Shown: piece by piece, positions 1 to 11,215 of the stretch
How positions within the stretch are numbered: the first letter of the stretch is position 1
How the letters are laid out: each line of letters begins with the position of its first letter
Source of the DNA: Selaginella tamariscina
Lineage: Eukaryota > Streptophyta > Lycopodiopsida > Selaginellales > Selaginellaceae
DNA: 64,000 nt
Direction of reading: 5' to 3'
NCBI GenBank assembly: GCA_003024785.1
Contig: PUQB01000313.1
Location: forward strand, 80,072 to 144,071
Made by a program: the position numbers and the translations under genes
Notes under the pieces: model-generated
The model's input: only the letters and a program-made list of their open reading frames with translations
Told to the model about the DNA's origin: nothing
Database searches by the model: none

Positions 1-365
1 TGCTCACCAATCTTCATGGCACTCTGGTTGTCCACGCACGTGATGGCAGCATCAGCCCATCTGAAATTATCCTGCTAAAACGTACCAATTGCTCTACTTC
101 TGCCAAGAAACAGATACTGGACCTTGCTTCTTGGATGTCCAACCGACTGGTCCTCCATGGAGAAGGTAGCAGCAGCCTGTAGTAGACCTGTTATTGCCTA
201 AACTGGCATCTGAAAAACCTGTTGGTAAAGATACCAAAGGAAATAGTATTCTAAACACCGAACTGTCTCTATGCCGGAGAATACTTACAATTTGTCTTTC
301 CATCTTATCCTCGAAGTGACGAGACCGTACAATGCCCTGTTTAGGGTTCTGTACAGGGTCCAAGC
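1..365 (-). mobile_element. Copia (Ty1/Pseudoviridae) retrotransposon fossil, RNase H part
   Basis: The minus strand encodes a stretch typical of the Copia RNase H domain: FSDASLGNNRSTTG, then WTSKKQGPVS, and further on a CVDNQSAMKIGE-like segment that matches the usual 'DNQSAIKL' signature. The piece runs off the left edge of the window and has no recognisable LTR here. It is a broken old copy with several breaks. Family assignment rests on the motif order, which is specific for Copia polyproteins. Confidence 0.75.
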
Positions 366-423
366 ATATCCTAGGTATATTCCATTAGATATTCCATTCT
401 TCACCGTTTCATAGATCGCGGCT

Positions 424-2004
424 ATGGCGTCTTCTTACCGTTTTCGCATGCGGCAGCCTAAGGACGCATTCCAGATTTCTGAAAGCCATGCGAGAGGCCT
501 TTGGGGTGTTATTGATGATGAAAGCGAGTTTCTCAACTGAATATTAGAACGTAAGGGAATTCAGGGAGATACGCGCGGGATTCGTGTCCAGAATTGGCCG
601 GCGTCTCTCAAATCGTTGACGTATGGTGCTGTGGTAAGTCTTCTTCGGCCGCTATAGCCTATTCCAGACCCAACAAAGGCAGCAGCGGAGGCTTATCTGG
701 GGCAGGACATGGATGTGGCCAAGAGCTTTCAAGAGTGGATCAATTCCCAAATGGAAACGAGGAGATTGCTTCAGAGATAATGTCAGCATACAACGACATA
801 AGCTAGTCACAGCACCTTCAAGGACCTTGCTTCTTACTACGAAGAATGCACAAAAGTCTACGGACGCTTTTTGGCACCACAGCTGAAGTCTCTAGCAGAA
901 GCAAAGAAGTTCCTGCTGCTCCGCGTACTTGAGCATCCTCCTGAAGCTTACAAACTCTCTCGTCTCTAGAGTTTGTAAGCTCAAGAGGATGCTCAAGTAC
1001 GTGACTTTGGGAAACTGCTTTTTCAGCGTAGCGCTTGGGACGGACAGGACCGTGGCAGACTTTGGCCGCATCTTACGAGGTCACAACTGGAGATGGCGAG
1101 ACCAGTCCGAAACGGTTTTGCACGGCCTCTTTGGGTTGCCTACATGAGATCCGTTGAGGCAGGTGACAAGGTGAATGCAACCATTCAGCTAGCTATGAAG
1201 AAGCTGCTGGGAAAGGATGTCAACTTAGAGACACCAGAATGGGTAACTAGGGACGTTGCGGTTGCCGTTTTTGCATGTCTCATTGAACTCGACGTCGTTG
1301 CATGGGGGACACTGGCTAGGCACATGAAGACTATGGTCAAGATCTTTAAGACGGTGTGTGTGTGTGTGTGTGTGACATAACTGTGTAGATCTCTAGGGAC
1401 CGGAAAAGTGTGGTGTTGTTGTGACATACCACATGGGATATACATCATTTACATTTCATATTAATTCTATAACTATGTGTATGTACTTTGTTTCAGGCAT
1501 ACACGGCTTTCGTTGCAAAGCTGCTGCAGCTGCGAAATTACTTTCACTACAATTCGGATCTTACTTCTGCGAGTTTATATTCAAGCTGATCGAGGTTTGT
1601 GTAGACGGGGAGATCGTAGCCAGACTTGTCATGCTCTTGGCCATGCACGAGTGCACAAAGTCGGAAAATTACATCAAGCCTATCACCCTTTCTGAATGAA
1701 GAGATTGTGAAGAAGCTCAGAGACAACGCGGCTCGAAAATGAACAATGTGGAGGTAAAGGCAGACTCTGTAATTGCGGAACTAACATATGGTGGAGATTT
1801 ATATTGTTAATGACTTGTTTGAAACATGTTTAAATTATAAAAATATTCATGACATATATTAGGATACATAAGCATATTTTATAGGTGTGGAGAGAGATCA
1901 TTCGTGACTTGATGCCTCGGGTTCATCCTAGTCAGTCGGGTTCAAGTGGGATCTCTTCGTCACAATCTCCTCCTCCTCCTTGTCCACATGCTGAGAGGGA
2001 TTAA
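424..2004 (+). CDS. unidentified multi-exon plant gene, frame-disrupted
   Basis: I do not recognise this gene. A plausible start at 424 opens MASSYRFRMRQPKDAFQ. Protein-like segments follow in shifting frames: around 1093-1350 (AMKKLLGKDVNLETPEWVTR), 1497-1753 (an exon after a good tttcag acceptor, with KLIEVCVDGEIVARLV) and 1885-2004 (after ttatag, a Ser/Pro-rich tail ending PPPPCPHAERD before TAA). The last two join well if one A is restored near 1735. A TG microsatellite marks the intron at 1354-1374. A 34-bp hairpin interrupts the middle (separate entry). It may be a decayed gene or one damaged by consensus errors; no domain is evident and no function is proposed. Confidence 0.35.
924..1001. 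repeat. 34-bp near-perfect inverted repeat (hairpin)
   Basis: Arms 924-958 and 968-1001 are reverse complements with only a small bulge (left CCTGAAGC against right GCTCAAGAGG read back), around a 9-nt loop. The arms contain the words GTACTTGAGCATCCTC and GAGGATGCTCAAGTAC. The hairpin sits inside the unidentified gene at 424-2004, and the reading frame differs on the two sides. It may be a local inverted duplication, a foldback artefact of sequencing, or a small-RNA type hairpin. Confidence 0.85.
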
Positions 2005-3421
2005 ACCCTGCAACACTTTCCTCTCCGAATCAGTGGCAAGGACCCGCAGCAAATCCCTGAGCTTCTTATCTTGATAGCATATATCATGAATATTTTAATT
2101 GAACATTATTTTAAGGAAAATGAAAAACTTCTTAAACAAGCATTTTAAAACACTCACCCGTTGTAATCACGTACAAAGAATCGAAACAAATATTAACTTA
2201 TATATATATATACATATGCATGTGACCGGAATTTTCTTTAATTGTATATGGACAAGACAATGCATAGTATAATAGATCTATATTACATTAAACACAACTA
2301 ACAAAACCATACTAAATATCATACACATGAATATTAATCAATCATTGAATGTGTTTATAAGATGTATGTGTATATATGATATTTATGTACATATTAAAAA
2401 TGCTTACATTTTATTTCAATTCTTCTCAATGTAACACTGAGTTCTTACACATGCACACGTGTTTTTATGAACCACGGATGCACCAACCACGTAAAACATA
2501 TAATCACTGGTTTGTATGTTTTAGTTTTATATATACACATACTCGCCTACAAGGAAAAACTAAAGCCCTGTTGTGTACTCGTTAATTAGCTTGTCCATTG
2601 TGATAATGCTATGAATTTTTTAAATTATTATGTTTAATATTTATATTAAACAGGTTCATGATGTTTTACAAGCTCATGCTGTAACAATCACTAGCATTGT
2701 CCGTAATAAAATAATAGAAACAATTCTTTTTAGTTATTGGATTTATTATACGAGCATATTTAAGATTTAAGACTATATAATGTTTTAATCGTTCTAATAC
2801 AACTCAGGCGGGACGATTAGGGGCAGATCGCACTCAATCTCGTTGTCATGTATAGCGTAGTCCATATATAATGCCTTGGAAGATATAGTTCACTATGTCA
2901 TGATCAAACAAATCAAACTCCTTATTTGAACAATCCTCATGGTTGTAAGATCCGAGAACTAAGAAATAAATCTTGTTAAATAGGCTGTTTTTCCAGAAAA
3001 CTATACAACTTGGATATAACTGAAAATTTGTGCATTGCCAAGGTCTTCTCAAATCATCCTTCACTCCGTCCACAACCATAATGAACCCAATGTATTTGAA
3101 GGACATCTAAATTTACATTTCTTCTTTTCAACTTTAATTTGTATCATTTCAACTTTAATTGTGGAATGTGCTATCCTTTGAAAGGTTGCTTAGGCTACAA
3201 CTAAGTTGAATAGCATAACAATAATTTGTACAATCTTAAAGTTGTTCAAAATGTTATCTTTATTGCATATTTTGGGGCCATAGGGATTTGTAACTTTGAC
3301 ATCTCTCACACACAACGGTTTTAGAACATAATTTATAAATATTTTTATATTTTTATTTTATTAATTTTCTAACTCAAAATAATAATTCATTGTTTAACAT
3401 TGTAATGTAACTACAATAAAT
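2005..3421. other. AT-rich intergenic region
   Basis: Long A/T-rich stretch with no supported gene. A minus-strand open frame at 2846-3106 has protein-like patches but no recognisable domain, start context or splice partners, so I leave it unassigned. Confidence 0.6.
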
Positions 3422-3528
3422 ACGTAGGTTACCTTAGTAATTAAAGTATATATAAAAATTAATTATATAATTAAATAACTTATTATTAATTTAAGAATTA
3501 GTATTTTAATTAATAGGGTAACCTACGT
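3422..3528. repeat. MITE-like 107-bp inverted-repeat element
   Basis: The 12-bp terminal inverted repeats ACGTAGGTTACC (3422-3433) and GGTAACCTACGT (3517-3528) are perfect and extend imperfectly for about 10 more bases. The interior is A/T only and non-coding. No clear target-site duplication was seen. It lies just upstream of the PPR-A pseudogene. Confidence 0.55.
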
Positions 3529-3559
3529 TTTCATATTTAGTCGTAATTAAATACAGAGG

Positions 3560-5326
3560 GTTTAGGGTATAGCGCTTGTGCAGAATGTACGGGGAATGTA
3601 CAGTATGTAGATTGATAAGCACAGTACCGGAGCAGACGGACATCAGTGAGATAATCAAGCAGGTGGTGTATCAAAAGACATCGTAAAAGCCCGAATACAT
3701 TCTCGCGAGCAGCTCGCACAATGACACATTCCTCCTCAATGGACTCATACACACGTACGGGCAATGCGGGAGCGTTATGGATGCGAAGCATGTGTTCGAT
3801 TGCATTGAGAGAAAGAACAGATTTCGTGGAGCAACCTTCTCACTGCATACGCCCATAATGGGAGACTCCACGAGACAAAGGACTTGTTCGATAAAATGCA
3901 GGAGAGAACCAAGGTTCATGGAGTTGCCTTCTTTCAGCATATGCCCGGTCAGGGCATCTCGAGGAGGCGTTCGATTTCATGCCGAACTGGGATGTAGCCA
4001 CCTCGACTGTGATGTTGGTGGCATTTTCGAAACGTGGTCGATCGGAAGATGCGAGGAGCATGTTCTCTCATATGCGAGAGAGGGACTCGGTAGCGTGGAA
4101 TGCGATGGCAACCGCATATGCCAGAACGGGCAAGTGTCTATTTCGAAGGAGGTGTTCGATAGAATGCCGGCATGGAGTTACGTGTCGTGGAATACCATGA
4201 TGGATGCCTGCGCACACTTGGCGCCAAGATAGTCTTCGACACCATGCCACAGAGGGAGGTCCTGTCATGGACCGCGATGGTGGCGGTATATTCCCAGACC
4301 GGGCATCTGGAATATGCAAAGTCTGTGCTCTCGAAGATGCCGATGATGAATATCGTGTTGTGGAACGTGATGATCCAGGCGTTCTCTGACAACTTTGAGG
4401 CGAGTGAGGCGAAGTACTGGTTCGACTTTGCACCGGAGCACGATATGGTATCAGGAATGCGATTGTGACTGCATATGCCCAGAATGGGTCCATCCACGAA
4501 GCAAAGAGTACCTTCGATAAGATGTCTGAGTGGGACGTGGTCTCGTGGTCGACGATCGTACAGGCGTATGTCCAGTCTGGGAATATCTCCTGTGCCAAAG
4601 ACGTCTTCGACTTGGCCTCACGGAAGAATGCCGTCTCCTGGAATGTTCTCCTCACTGCTTATGCCGAATGAGGCAACTCTGATAAAGCGAGGGAGATGTT
4701 TGAAAGAATGCATGAGAGAAACCTGGTTTCCTGGACGAATGCAATTGTGGCATGCACTAGAATGCAGAGTGAGAGCTGCCTTTCATACGATGGCCTGAAC
4801 GGGACATAGTCTCGTGGACTGCTCTTATGAAAGCCTTCATACAGAGGAAGCAGCTGTTGGAGGCCAGAGCTGTGTTCGACAAGATGCCATACAGAAATGC
4901 AGTCTGTTTCAACGCTGTCATGGCTGCGTATGCACAATCAGAGGATATGGATACTCGAGGTATATAGAGGACGACGGCTTCATGGTCTACGATGGTGGGT
5001 GGTTTGCCCAAAAAGGGCATATGGCATCTGCAAAAGGCTACTTCGACATAATGCCACAGCGGGACGTCATTGCTTGGAACTGCATGATGGTGTCCTACGC
5101 ACGGAATGGGCATTTACGTGAAACGAAGAGCGTTCGACTCAGTGTCGTGTGTGTTACCATTGCTGCGCATGCACATAACGGGCAGGTTGGTAAAAGCTTG
5201 GCACTACTGGGTGAGATGTGTTTCCACGGGATTTATGTAGACGACCTCGGATATATGTTCGTGCTGCAAGAGCTGCGGAGGTTCTATCCCAGATTGATTC
5301 ACAGTCAGGGGCTTCATAATTTCTAG
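3560..5326 (+). pseudogene. PPR (PLS-class) pseudogene, PPR-A
   Basis: Successive pentatricopeptide motifs are readable but scattered over all three plus frames: LLNGLIHTYGQCGSVMDAKHV near 3740, AKIVFDTMPQREVLSWTAMV near 4230, AQNGSIHEAKSTFDKM near 4480, AKGYFDIMPQRDVIAWNCMM near 5030. Intact genes of this type bind organelle RNA. Frame changes occur near 3830, 4130, 4215 and 4455, with an in-frame TGA near 4670 and further breaks near 4795 and 4970. The C-terminal motifs are poor and there is no E or DYW domain. The amount of damage, including stops and not only homopolymer slips, argues for a true pseudogene. Its motif wording resembles PPR-B at 8315-10062. Confidence 0.85.
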
Positions 5327-7585
5327 TGCATATGCCAGTAGCAAGGCTTCTATAAGCACGTAAATTTAAACATAACATTTTTTTTAACAGAATATTAATA
5401 ATAAATATTAAGATGATTAAGATATGCATGATTAGTTTTTTTTTTCAAAGAAGAAGATTATAAATGAGTAGTTTAATGAATTTTGTTTGGTAAGAGATGC
5501 TGCTTATCCATTACGATCACACATGTTAAGTATTTTTAAAAGTTAAAAAAAAAAACTTAATTTATTATAATTTTGTTTAACCAAGTATAAGAACTTAATG
5601 AATAATGGACTGCTAAATTTTAAAATTATGCTCATATATAGTTTATTTTCTATATTATTTACTTAAAATCATAACCAAAATATATTTATAGCTTCGGTAA
5701 TTTATCTTTTCACATAATAAGTTATATTTTATAAGACTCACATGACATATATAATTCATATATTATAATAATAATAATAATAATAATAAAACTAGCTTTA
5801 GTAATAAACACCATCAAATTTTATACTTTTTAAAAATGATTTAGTTCATGCCAATCTTTTTAAAATTTGTAGTAAATTTTCTCAATGATATCTTTAATTT
5901 TATTATCATATCTAAAAACTTCTTTATATATTGTTTCATCTCAAATTTGTTTTTTTAATTTTATAATCAATTTTATTTATATTTTTTCTCGTTGTCTTCA
6001 TCCTTTATAAGTGCTACGTTTGTAATGGATCCACCATGTCACATTGGACTTGTGAGATGATAAGTACTTATAAACATACTTATAATATTAATAAACATAA
6101 GAAAGAAGATTCAACACATGCCATTGTGGGCTCATCTAAAGGTGTATATCTTTAAGAATACTTTACGACGTGCACACATACCGAATCACTGAAGATACTG
6201 ACGGGATATGCTTTAACTACGTGGCTTCCTAAAATCTTATTAAAACCTAAGCGTTTCACCAAAGCAGCGGTACGTCACAATTCGTACATGAGGTACGGAT
6301 TTTCAACTCTCTCGTATGTGTTCGATTATAATGAATAAACAAGTTTAGAAGTTAACCGGTACTCATTAGCACTAATCATTCTTTGATAGGTGCATATTGG
6401 CTATGTGTGTGTGTTTTGTGTGTATGTGCGAGTGTGTGTGGGGACAAGGAAGAATGCTTGTTCCCCAAATGTCCCAATCGTTCTTTATGTTTATTGTTTG
6501 TGTAAAGAAGCTAAATTCACGACTAATAATGACCGTAATTTATATGACATACAACAAGCACAATGTTCAGAAATCATATATTCTGTATTTATGTATATAA
6601 AAAAATCATTTCATAATAAATATATTTAATTGAAACGTAAAGAATTATATTTTTAATTAAAAATGAAAATACGTGAGTATCAAGTTTTTGGCCTAATCTC
6701 GTGCATAAATATCACACACCGTAATCGACATAGTTTATAAATTTTAACGAATTAAATCTTTAAAAAAAACATAATATTTTAATATTATTATCAAACACAA
6801 CAAACATTTATAAAATAGATAGCAGTCTCTATAACATATAAGTTATAATTACTTAAATAAATAAATAAATATTTAATTAAGTAAGAATTAAATATTGTGA
6901 CTAATCTAGTTAAGATATATATTTAACGTACAAATTTAATTAACTTAAACTATAAGTATTATTACACACTTTTAATTAGGAGATAATTGAATTATTCTTA
7001 ACTTAGAATTCTTATTGATTTATAAGTAAGATGTCTTGGAGTTGCATTTTCATGAATGTCTGAACTTAGAGTGAGTCATGTTTTATATATTACTTAAGCA
7101 AATATCAAAATAAAAAAAATTAAGATATCCAGTGTTAATGTTAATTAAGAAATATGTTATTTAAAAGTAAAGTGTTGTATATGTATATTGATGAAAAATT
7201 CTTTTGTAAAGCATTTAATAATAATAATTAGAATATTCAACATCAATAAACCTGTGGCACACATATAGACGTATGATGTGTATGTCATAAACAGAATAAA
7301 AACACACTACACATACACACATATACATAACAGCACTATAAGAACTATCAGCAAATTGGATATTGAGTCCAAACAGATGGCGTTAATAAGGGTATGATGT
7401 GCTAGGCATTTTCAGAGGGTGCATCTCACGGTTCACCAATGTAGTTGAGTACGGCTTTGTGTCCGAGCTGGGAAATGGTATAGAAAGCCGCTGCAAGCTC
7501 GTCTTGAGCATCACTTGCAGCCATCATACACGACACAACCTTCTGAGTGCTGTTCAATGCCTTGTGCACCAAGCTCAACGGTTGC
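5327..7585. other. AT-rich intergenic region
   Basis: About 2.2 kb of A/T-rich DNA with poly-T, (TAA)n at 5761-5788 and TG-rich stretches near 6400. I see no gene, terminal repeats or RNA gene. The last 200 bases are the probable 3' flank of the minus-strand gene ending at 7586. Confidence 0.6.
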
Positions 7586-8117
7586 TCACTTTGACTCCGG
7601 CCCGCCTGGTCCGCCAGGACCTCCTTTCGATCCACCACCGCTTGCACCACCACCAGGTCCGCCTGGGCCACCTGGTCCGCCAGGTCCACCTGAACAATAA
7701 GTCAGTATGTTCTCCTGCGTGTGTGTGTGTCTAGTGAGTCTGTCTGTACCTTGGACAGACGAATAAGAAGGTGCAGAAGAAATCAGAGAGTCGGAGGTAA
7801 TGAGTGCATCCAAACTCTCGACAAGAGATAATGCATCACCCAGCTGTGACTTTGTGTCGCTAGTACCTGCAGAGACAGAGAAGAAGTTGCCTCCTGGAGT
7901 TTCACCAGAGAATTCTCGACCCTCGACTTGAGCGCAACCAACATGTTGAGTTCCCGCTTACTGGTATTACTCTTCAGCAGTCTACTCCCTACAAAAGAAA
8001 CAGTTAACCGAGGTTTAGTTGAGTTTAGAACTTACCTGAAGAATGGGAGTTTGTGTTGACCAGGAGCATAAGGATGAGAATAGAGAAAGCAGGCACAATA
8101 GTTGTATGTATGGCCAT
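7586..8117 (-). CDS. small secreted Gly-Gly-Pro (collagen-like) protein, paralogue 1
   Basis: Best model has four exons on the minus strand: 8117-8036, 7988-7962, 7961-7867 as intron, then 7866-7750 and 7689-7586. All junctions are GT-AG and phases agree, giving 109 residues. Residues 1-25 form a signal peptide with a hydrophobic core (FSILILMLLV). A short middle part contains SQLGDALSLVESLDALI. The C-terminal third is a tract of GGPGGP repeats ending in ESK. The middle matches SQLNEALSLVSSLGSI of the plus-strand gene at 10354, and both genes have a phase-1 intron right after the signal peptide, so they are paralogues. A TATA-like element lies 29 bases upstream of the ATG. Apoplastic or cell-wall location is inferred; function is unknown. 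Confidence 0.65.
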
Positions 8118-8145
8118 CTTGGATTTTTATGGGATACGGTGGCCA

Positions 8146-8154
8146 GCTTATAAA
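8146..8154 (-). promoter_or_regulatory. TATA-like core promoter of the 8117 gene
   Basis: Minus-strand TTTATAAGC begins about 29-37 bases upstream of the start codon. The plus-strand paralogue has the identical 9-mer at 10309-10317, 37 bases before its own ATG, which supports a conserved core promoter and a very short 5' leader. Confidence 0.45.
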
Positions 8155-8314
8155 GGAAGGAAAAGAGTAAGCCATGCCACTAGTGTGAGGTGTTAGGCAA
8201 AGGATAACGACTCACACAACTTCTCATGCTCTTGAACTTGGCAAAATACTGCGTGTGCGTGAGCGTGTGTGTAGTAGAGATTCATGGAATATACGAAGTT
8301 GATGTATAAACTCT

Positions 8315-10062
8315 ATGAGATCTTGCGAGCATTTGGCAAGGCTGCTGAAATGCTGTGCGGATGCCAAGAATGTGGCAGAAGGGAGGAGGATTCATGCAGA
8401 GATAATGGCAAGCGAACATGCACAAAGCACATACCTTGCAAATCTACTCATCCAAATGTACAGCAAGTGTGGGAGCCTCGACGAAGCCAGATCAGTTTTC
8501 AACACCATCAGGAACCCAGAGAGATTTTCATGGAGCGTGCTTGTGATTGCATATGCCCAGAATGGGCATGTGGATGAGGCCGAGGCGCTCTTCCAGAACA
8601 TGCCCAAGCAGTCTGTCTTTGCAGGGACGACGCTTGTGAGATCGTTTTCTCAGTGTGGAAGACTTGAGAAGGCAAAGTCTTTGTTCGATTCAATGCCAGA
8701 GAGGAACGAGGTGACTTGGAACACGATGCTTCATGCATTTGCTGAGAGTGGGATCTACAGGAAGTGAGAACCGCTATAGAGAAGATGCCGAAACGGACAA
8801 TGGTGGCTCTCTCAAGTGCTCTCACAGCGTATAACCAGAGTGGGGATGTTCAGTCAGCGAAGTCTACGTTTGATATGATGCACGAGCGCGATATCCTCTC
8901 GTGGACAGCAATGATACATGGCGTTGATGCTCACAAGACATTTCAGAGGATGCCTCAGTGGAACGTGGTCTCCTGCAGTTCCATGCTTGCCGCGTTTGCT
9001 GATGACGGGGATTGGCAGTCTGCTAGAGAGATATTCGACTGCATGCCAGAGAGAAACGTGATCTCCTGGAACTCAATGATGGATGCATATGTACAAAGAG
9101 GAGAAGTAAACCAAGCCAGAGGTTTCTTCGAGAGGATGCCTGGATGGAGCAGTGTATCGCGGAACTTGATGGTTGCTGCAAGTGTCCATTACGAGATATG
9201 CAGGAAGCAGAGAAGCTATTCAATGAGATGAACGATCGAACCGTTGTCTCGTGGAACGGGATAATGACAGGTTTTGTTAAGTCTGGGGACATCGAACACG
9301 CTAAAGAAGTCTTCAGAAGGATGCCTGCATGGACAAGCGTATCATGGAACACATTACTATCGGCGGTTGTACAAGTGGGAGGTTGGAAGAAGGTGAGAAA
9401 CTTTACAAGACAATGCCGGAGTATAATGTGGTATCCCATTCGAGCATGATCTGGCTTTACGGTCAGAAGGGAAAGCTTAGAGAAGCAAAGCAAGTGTTTG
9501 ATGGGATTGAGGAGAAGAACTTTGTTACGTGGAACACGATGCTTGCTGCATTCGCTCAAAACGAGGACGTGAAGTCGGCAAAGCATGTCTTCGATGAGAT
9601 GGCAGAGAAAGATGTGGTGTCATGGAATACATTACTAGCTGGATATGCCCATTTTGGACATAGCAAGGAGGGCATTAGTTTGTTTCACGATATGGAGCTC
9701 CATGGCATGAAACCGAACGAGGTTTCATATACAGTGTGCTAACTGCATGCAGCCATGTGGGTTCTCTCGAGCAGGGATACTCCTGTTTTGTGGGAATGCA
9801 AGGTGACTACGGTATAGAGCCCTTGAAGGAGCACTACTGTTCTATGATTGATATTCTGGGGCGGGTTGGCCAGCTGAGAAAAGCCGAGGAGTTGATACGG
9901 ACTATGCCGTTTGATGCGGATGTTGCGACGTGGAAGGCATTGCTTGCTGCGTCAAAACTTCACCGAGATGCCGACTGTGGATGTAGAGTTGCAGAGGAGG
10001 CATTTAAACTGGATCCTGGGAGCTCTTCATCTTACGTTACACTTGCCAACGTATACTCATAG
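8315..10062 (+). CDS. PPR protein (PLS-class), PPR-B, with four single-base frame breaks
   Basis: Intronless pentatricopeptide repeat gene starting MRSCEHLARLLKCCADAKN and running through about 16 motifs such as GSLDEARSVFNTIRNPERFS and SAREIFDCMPERNVISWNSM, ending in E-type motifs (EHYCSMIDILGRVGQLRKAE) and LANVYS-stop. There is no DYW domain. Family role: sequence-specific organelle RNA binding. The frame is shifted four times, near 8751, 9196, 9381 and 9731, each explained by loss of one base next to a run (GGGG, GG, AAA, AG). No in-frame stop occurs otherwise. One motif near 8920 (AMIHG followed directly by VDAHKTF) is internally shortened. Either a very recent pseudogene or an intact gene with consensus errors; I favour the latter. 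Its start is 198 bases from the divergent collagen-like gene. Confidence 0.75.
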
Positions 10063-10081
10063 ATATACAGAGGTATTCTTT

Positions 10082-10142
10082 GATGTATACACACACACAC
10101 ACACACACACACAGTATATATACATATACATACACATTATAT
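10082..10142. repeat. (AC)n/(TA)n microsatellite
   Basis: A pure ACACAC run followed by TATATACATATACAT, just 3' of PPR-B. Confidence 0.8.
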
Positions 10143-10308
10143 ACAGTTGACTAAGTGGAAAGGTGGCAACTAACTCAGAGGCGTTGATAGGTACGGTATG
10201 AACGAGGCTAGAACAAAATGTGTGAGCTTGAGTGATTGGTTTTATCCACGCAACTCTTTTCGACTATGAGCTGAATTTACGGGCACGTTCTTTGGCCTTG
10301 TGCTGCTG

Positions 10309-10317
10309 TTTATAAGC
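10309..10317 (+). promoter_or_regulatory. TATA-like core promoter of the 10354 gene
   Basis: TTTATAAGC ends 37 bases before the ATG at 10354 and is identical to the element upstream of the paralogous gene at 8117. An in-frame ATG at 10300 lies upstream of this element, so 10354 is the likelier start. Confidence 0.45.
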
Positions 10318-10353
10318 TTCTCATTTGCGTTATTTTTCTCAATCCAGGTAACA

Positions 10354-11140
10354 ATGTCTGCAGAAGTTTTCTCTTTTCTTCTCTTGGCAGGACTCGTGCT
10401 CTCTCCTGGATATGCGCTCTCCCAGAGGAGGGTATCCTGGGAGAATTCTACAAGTACGTCTTTTCCTCTATTTCTGCACACACACACACACACACACGAA
10501 AGTTCATATAAAAGTGTTATTAGGACATGTTTTACGCATTACTTTCCAAGTGTTCATATTATGAACGACAAAATGAGCATATTTTAAGTGGTTGTCAACT
10601 TTCAACTTATGCTGGTAAGCTATTTCAGCTACTGACGCTCGGGATGGTGGCCCGGGAGGTCCTGGTGGCCCAGGAGGGAACGGAGGAGGGAATGGAAGAG
10701 GGGACGCAGGGGGGAATGCAGGAGGAAACGCTGGGGGGAACACATATGAGGAAGAACTCGAGATGCTACAGGAAGTGAGTAACTACATCAACTCCTCGGC
10801 GACCGCGATAAGCAAGGCGTTGTCAAGTGTCTCAGCACTAACCAGCATCGAATCACAGCTCAACGAGGCCCTCTCACTCGTTTCATCTCTCGGTTCTATC
10901 CAAAGCACTGTGTCACACGCCCTTGAATCGGTGAATGCTCTCAACAATATCACTTCTGGTCTGACTGGAGTTGCATCTTCTTTGTCGGGATTAAGCAAGA
11001 CACGTCTAGAGAATGGCAGCGTTGAAGCTACAGTTTTATCCCTCAACAGTACGCAGACCGAGCTCACTTCTGCTCTGGCCGTCATCTCGGATCTCCAGTC
11101 ATACCTCAACAGCAATTCAGGTGGACCTGGTGGTCCTTAA
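10354..11140 (+). CDS. secreted Gly-rich/helical protein, paralogue 2
   Basis: Two exons, 10354-10453 and 10629-11140, joined in phase 1 by a GT-AG intron, give 203 residues with no frame damage. Residues 1-22 (MSAEVFSFLLLAGLVLSPGY) are a clear signal peptide. Residues about 37-65 are a GGPGGPGGPGGN-type tract. Residues about 66-190 are a Ser/Leu-rich helical region with heptad-like spacing (SQLNEALSLVSSLGSI, SHALESVNALNNI) and possible N-glycosylation sites. The protein ends in GGPGGP. Compared with paralogue 1, the Gly-Pro tract is N-terminal and only a stub remains at the C-terminus. I know no named family; a secreted structural or cell-surface protein is inferred. Confidence 0.7.
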
Positions 11141-11215
11141 GGAGTATATATAAGCTAATAAACACCCTGACTCTTAAGAGGTTAAGTTGAATCCATGAAT
11201 AATACACACTTTGTT

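Noticed and set aside
2846-3106. Minus-strand 86-codon open frame
   Set aside because: Some protein-like patches but no domain, no splice partners and no start context; may be a transposon scrap.
7515-7700. Plus-strand Pro-rich open frame
   Set aside because: Antisense of the Gly-Gly-Pro tract of the minus-strand gene.
7844-7866. A 23-nt GT-AG segment in the minus-strand collagen-like gene, as an ultra-short intron
   Set aside because: A 95-nt intron (7961-7867) with a strong GTAAGC donor and a pyrimidine-rich acceptor joins the same frames correctly and gives a neater protein.
10300-10353. Upstream in-frame Met for the secreted protein at 10354
   Set aside because: It lies before the TATA-like element and would bury the signal peptide.
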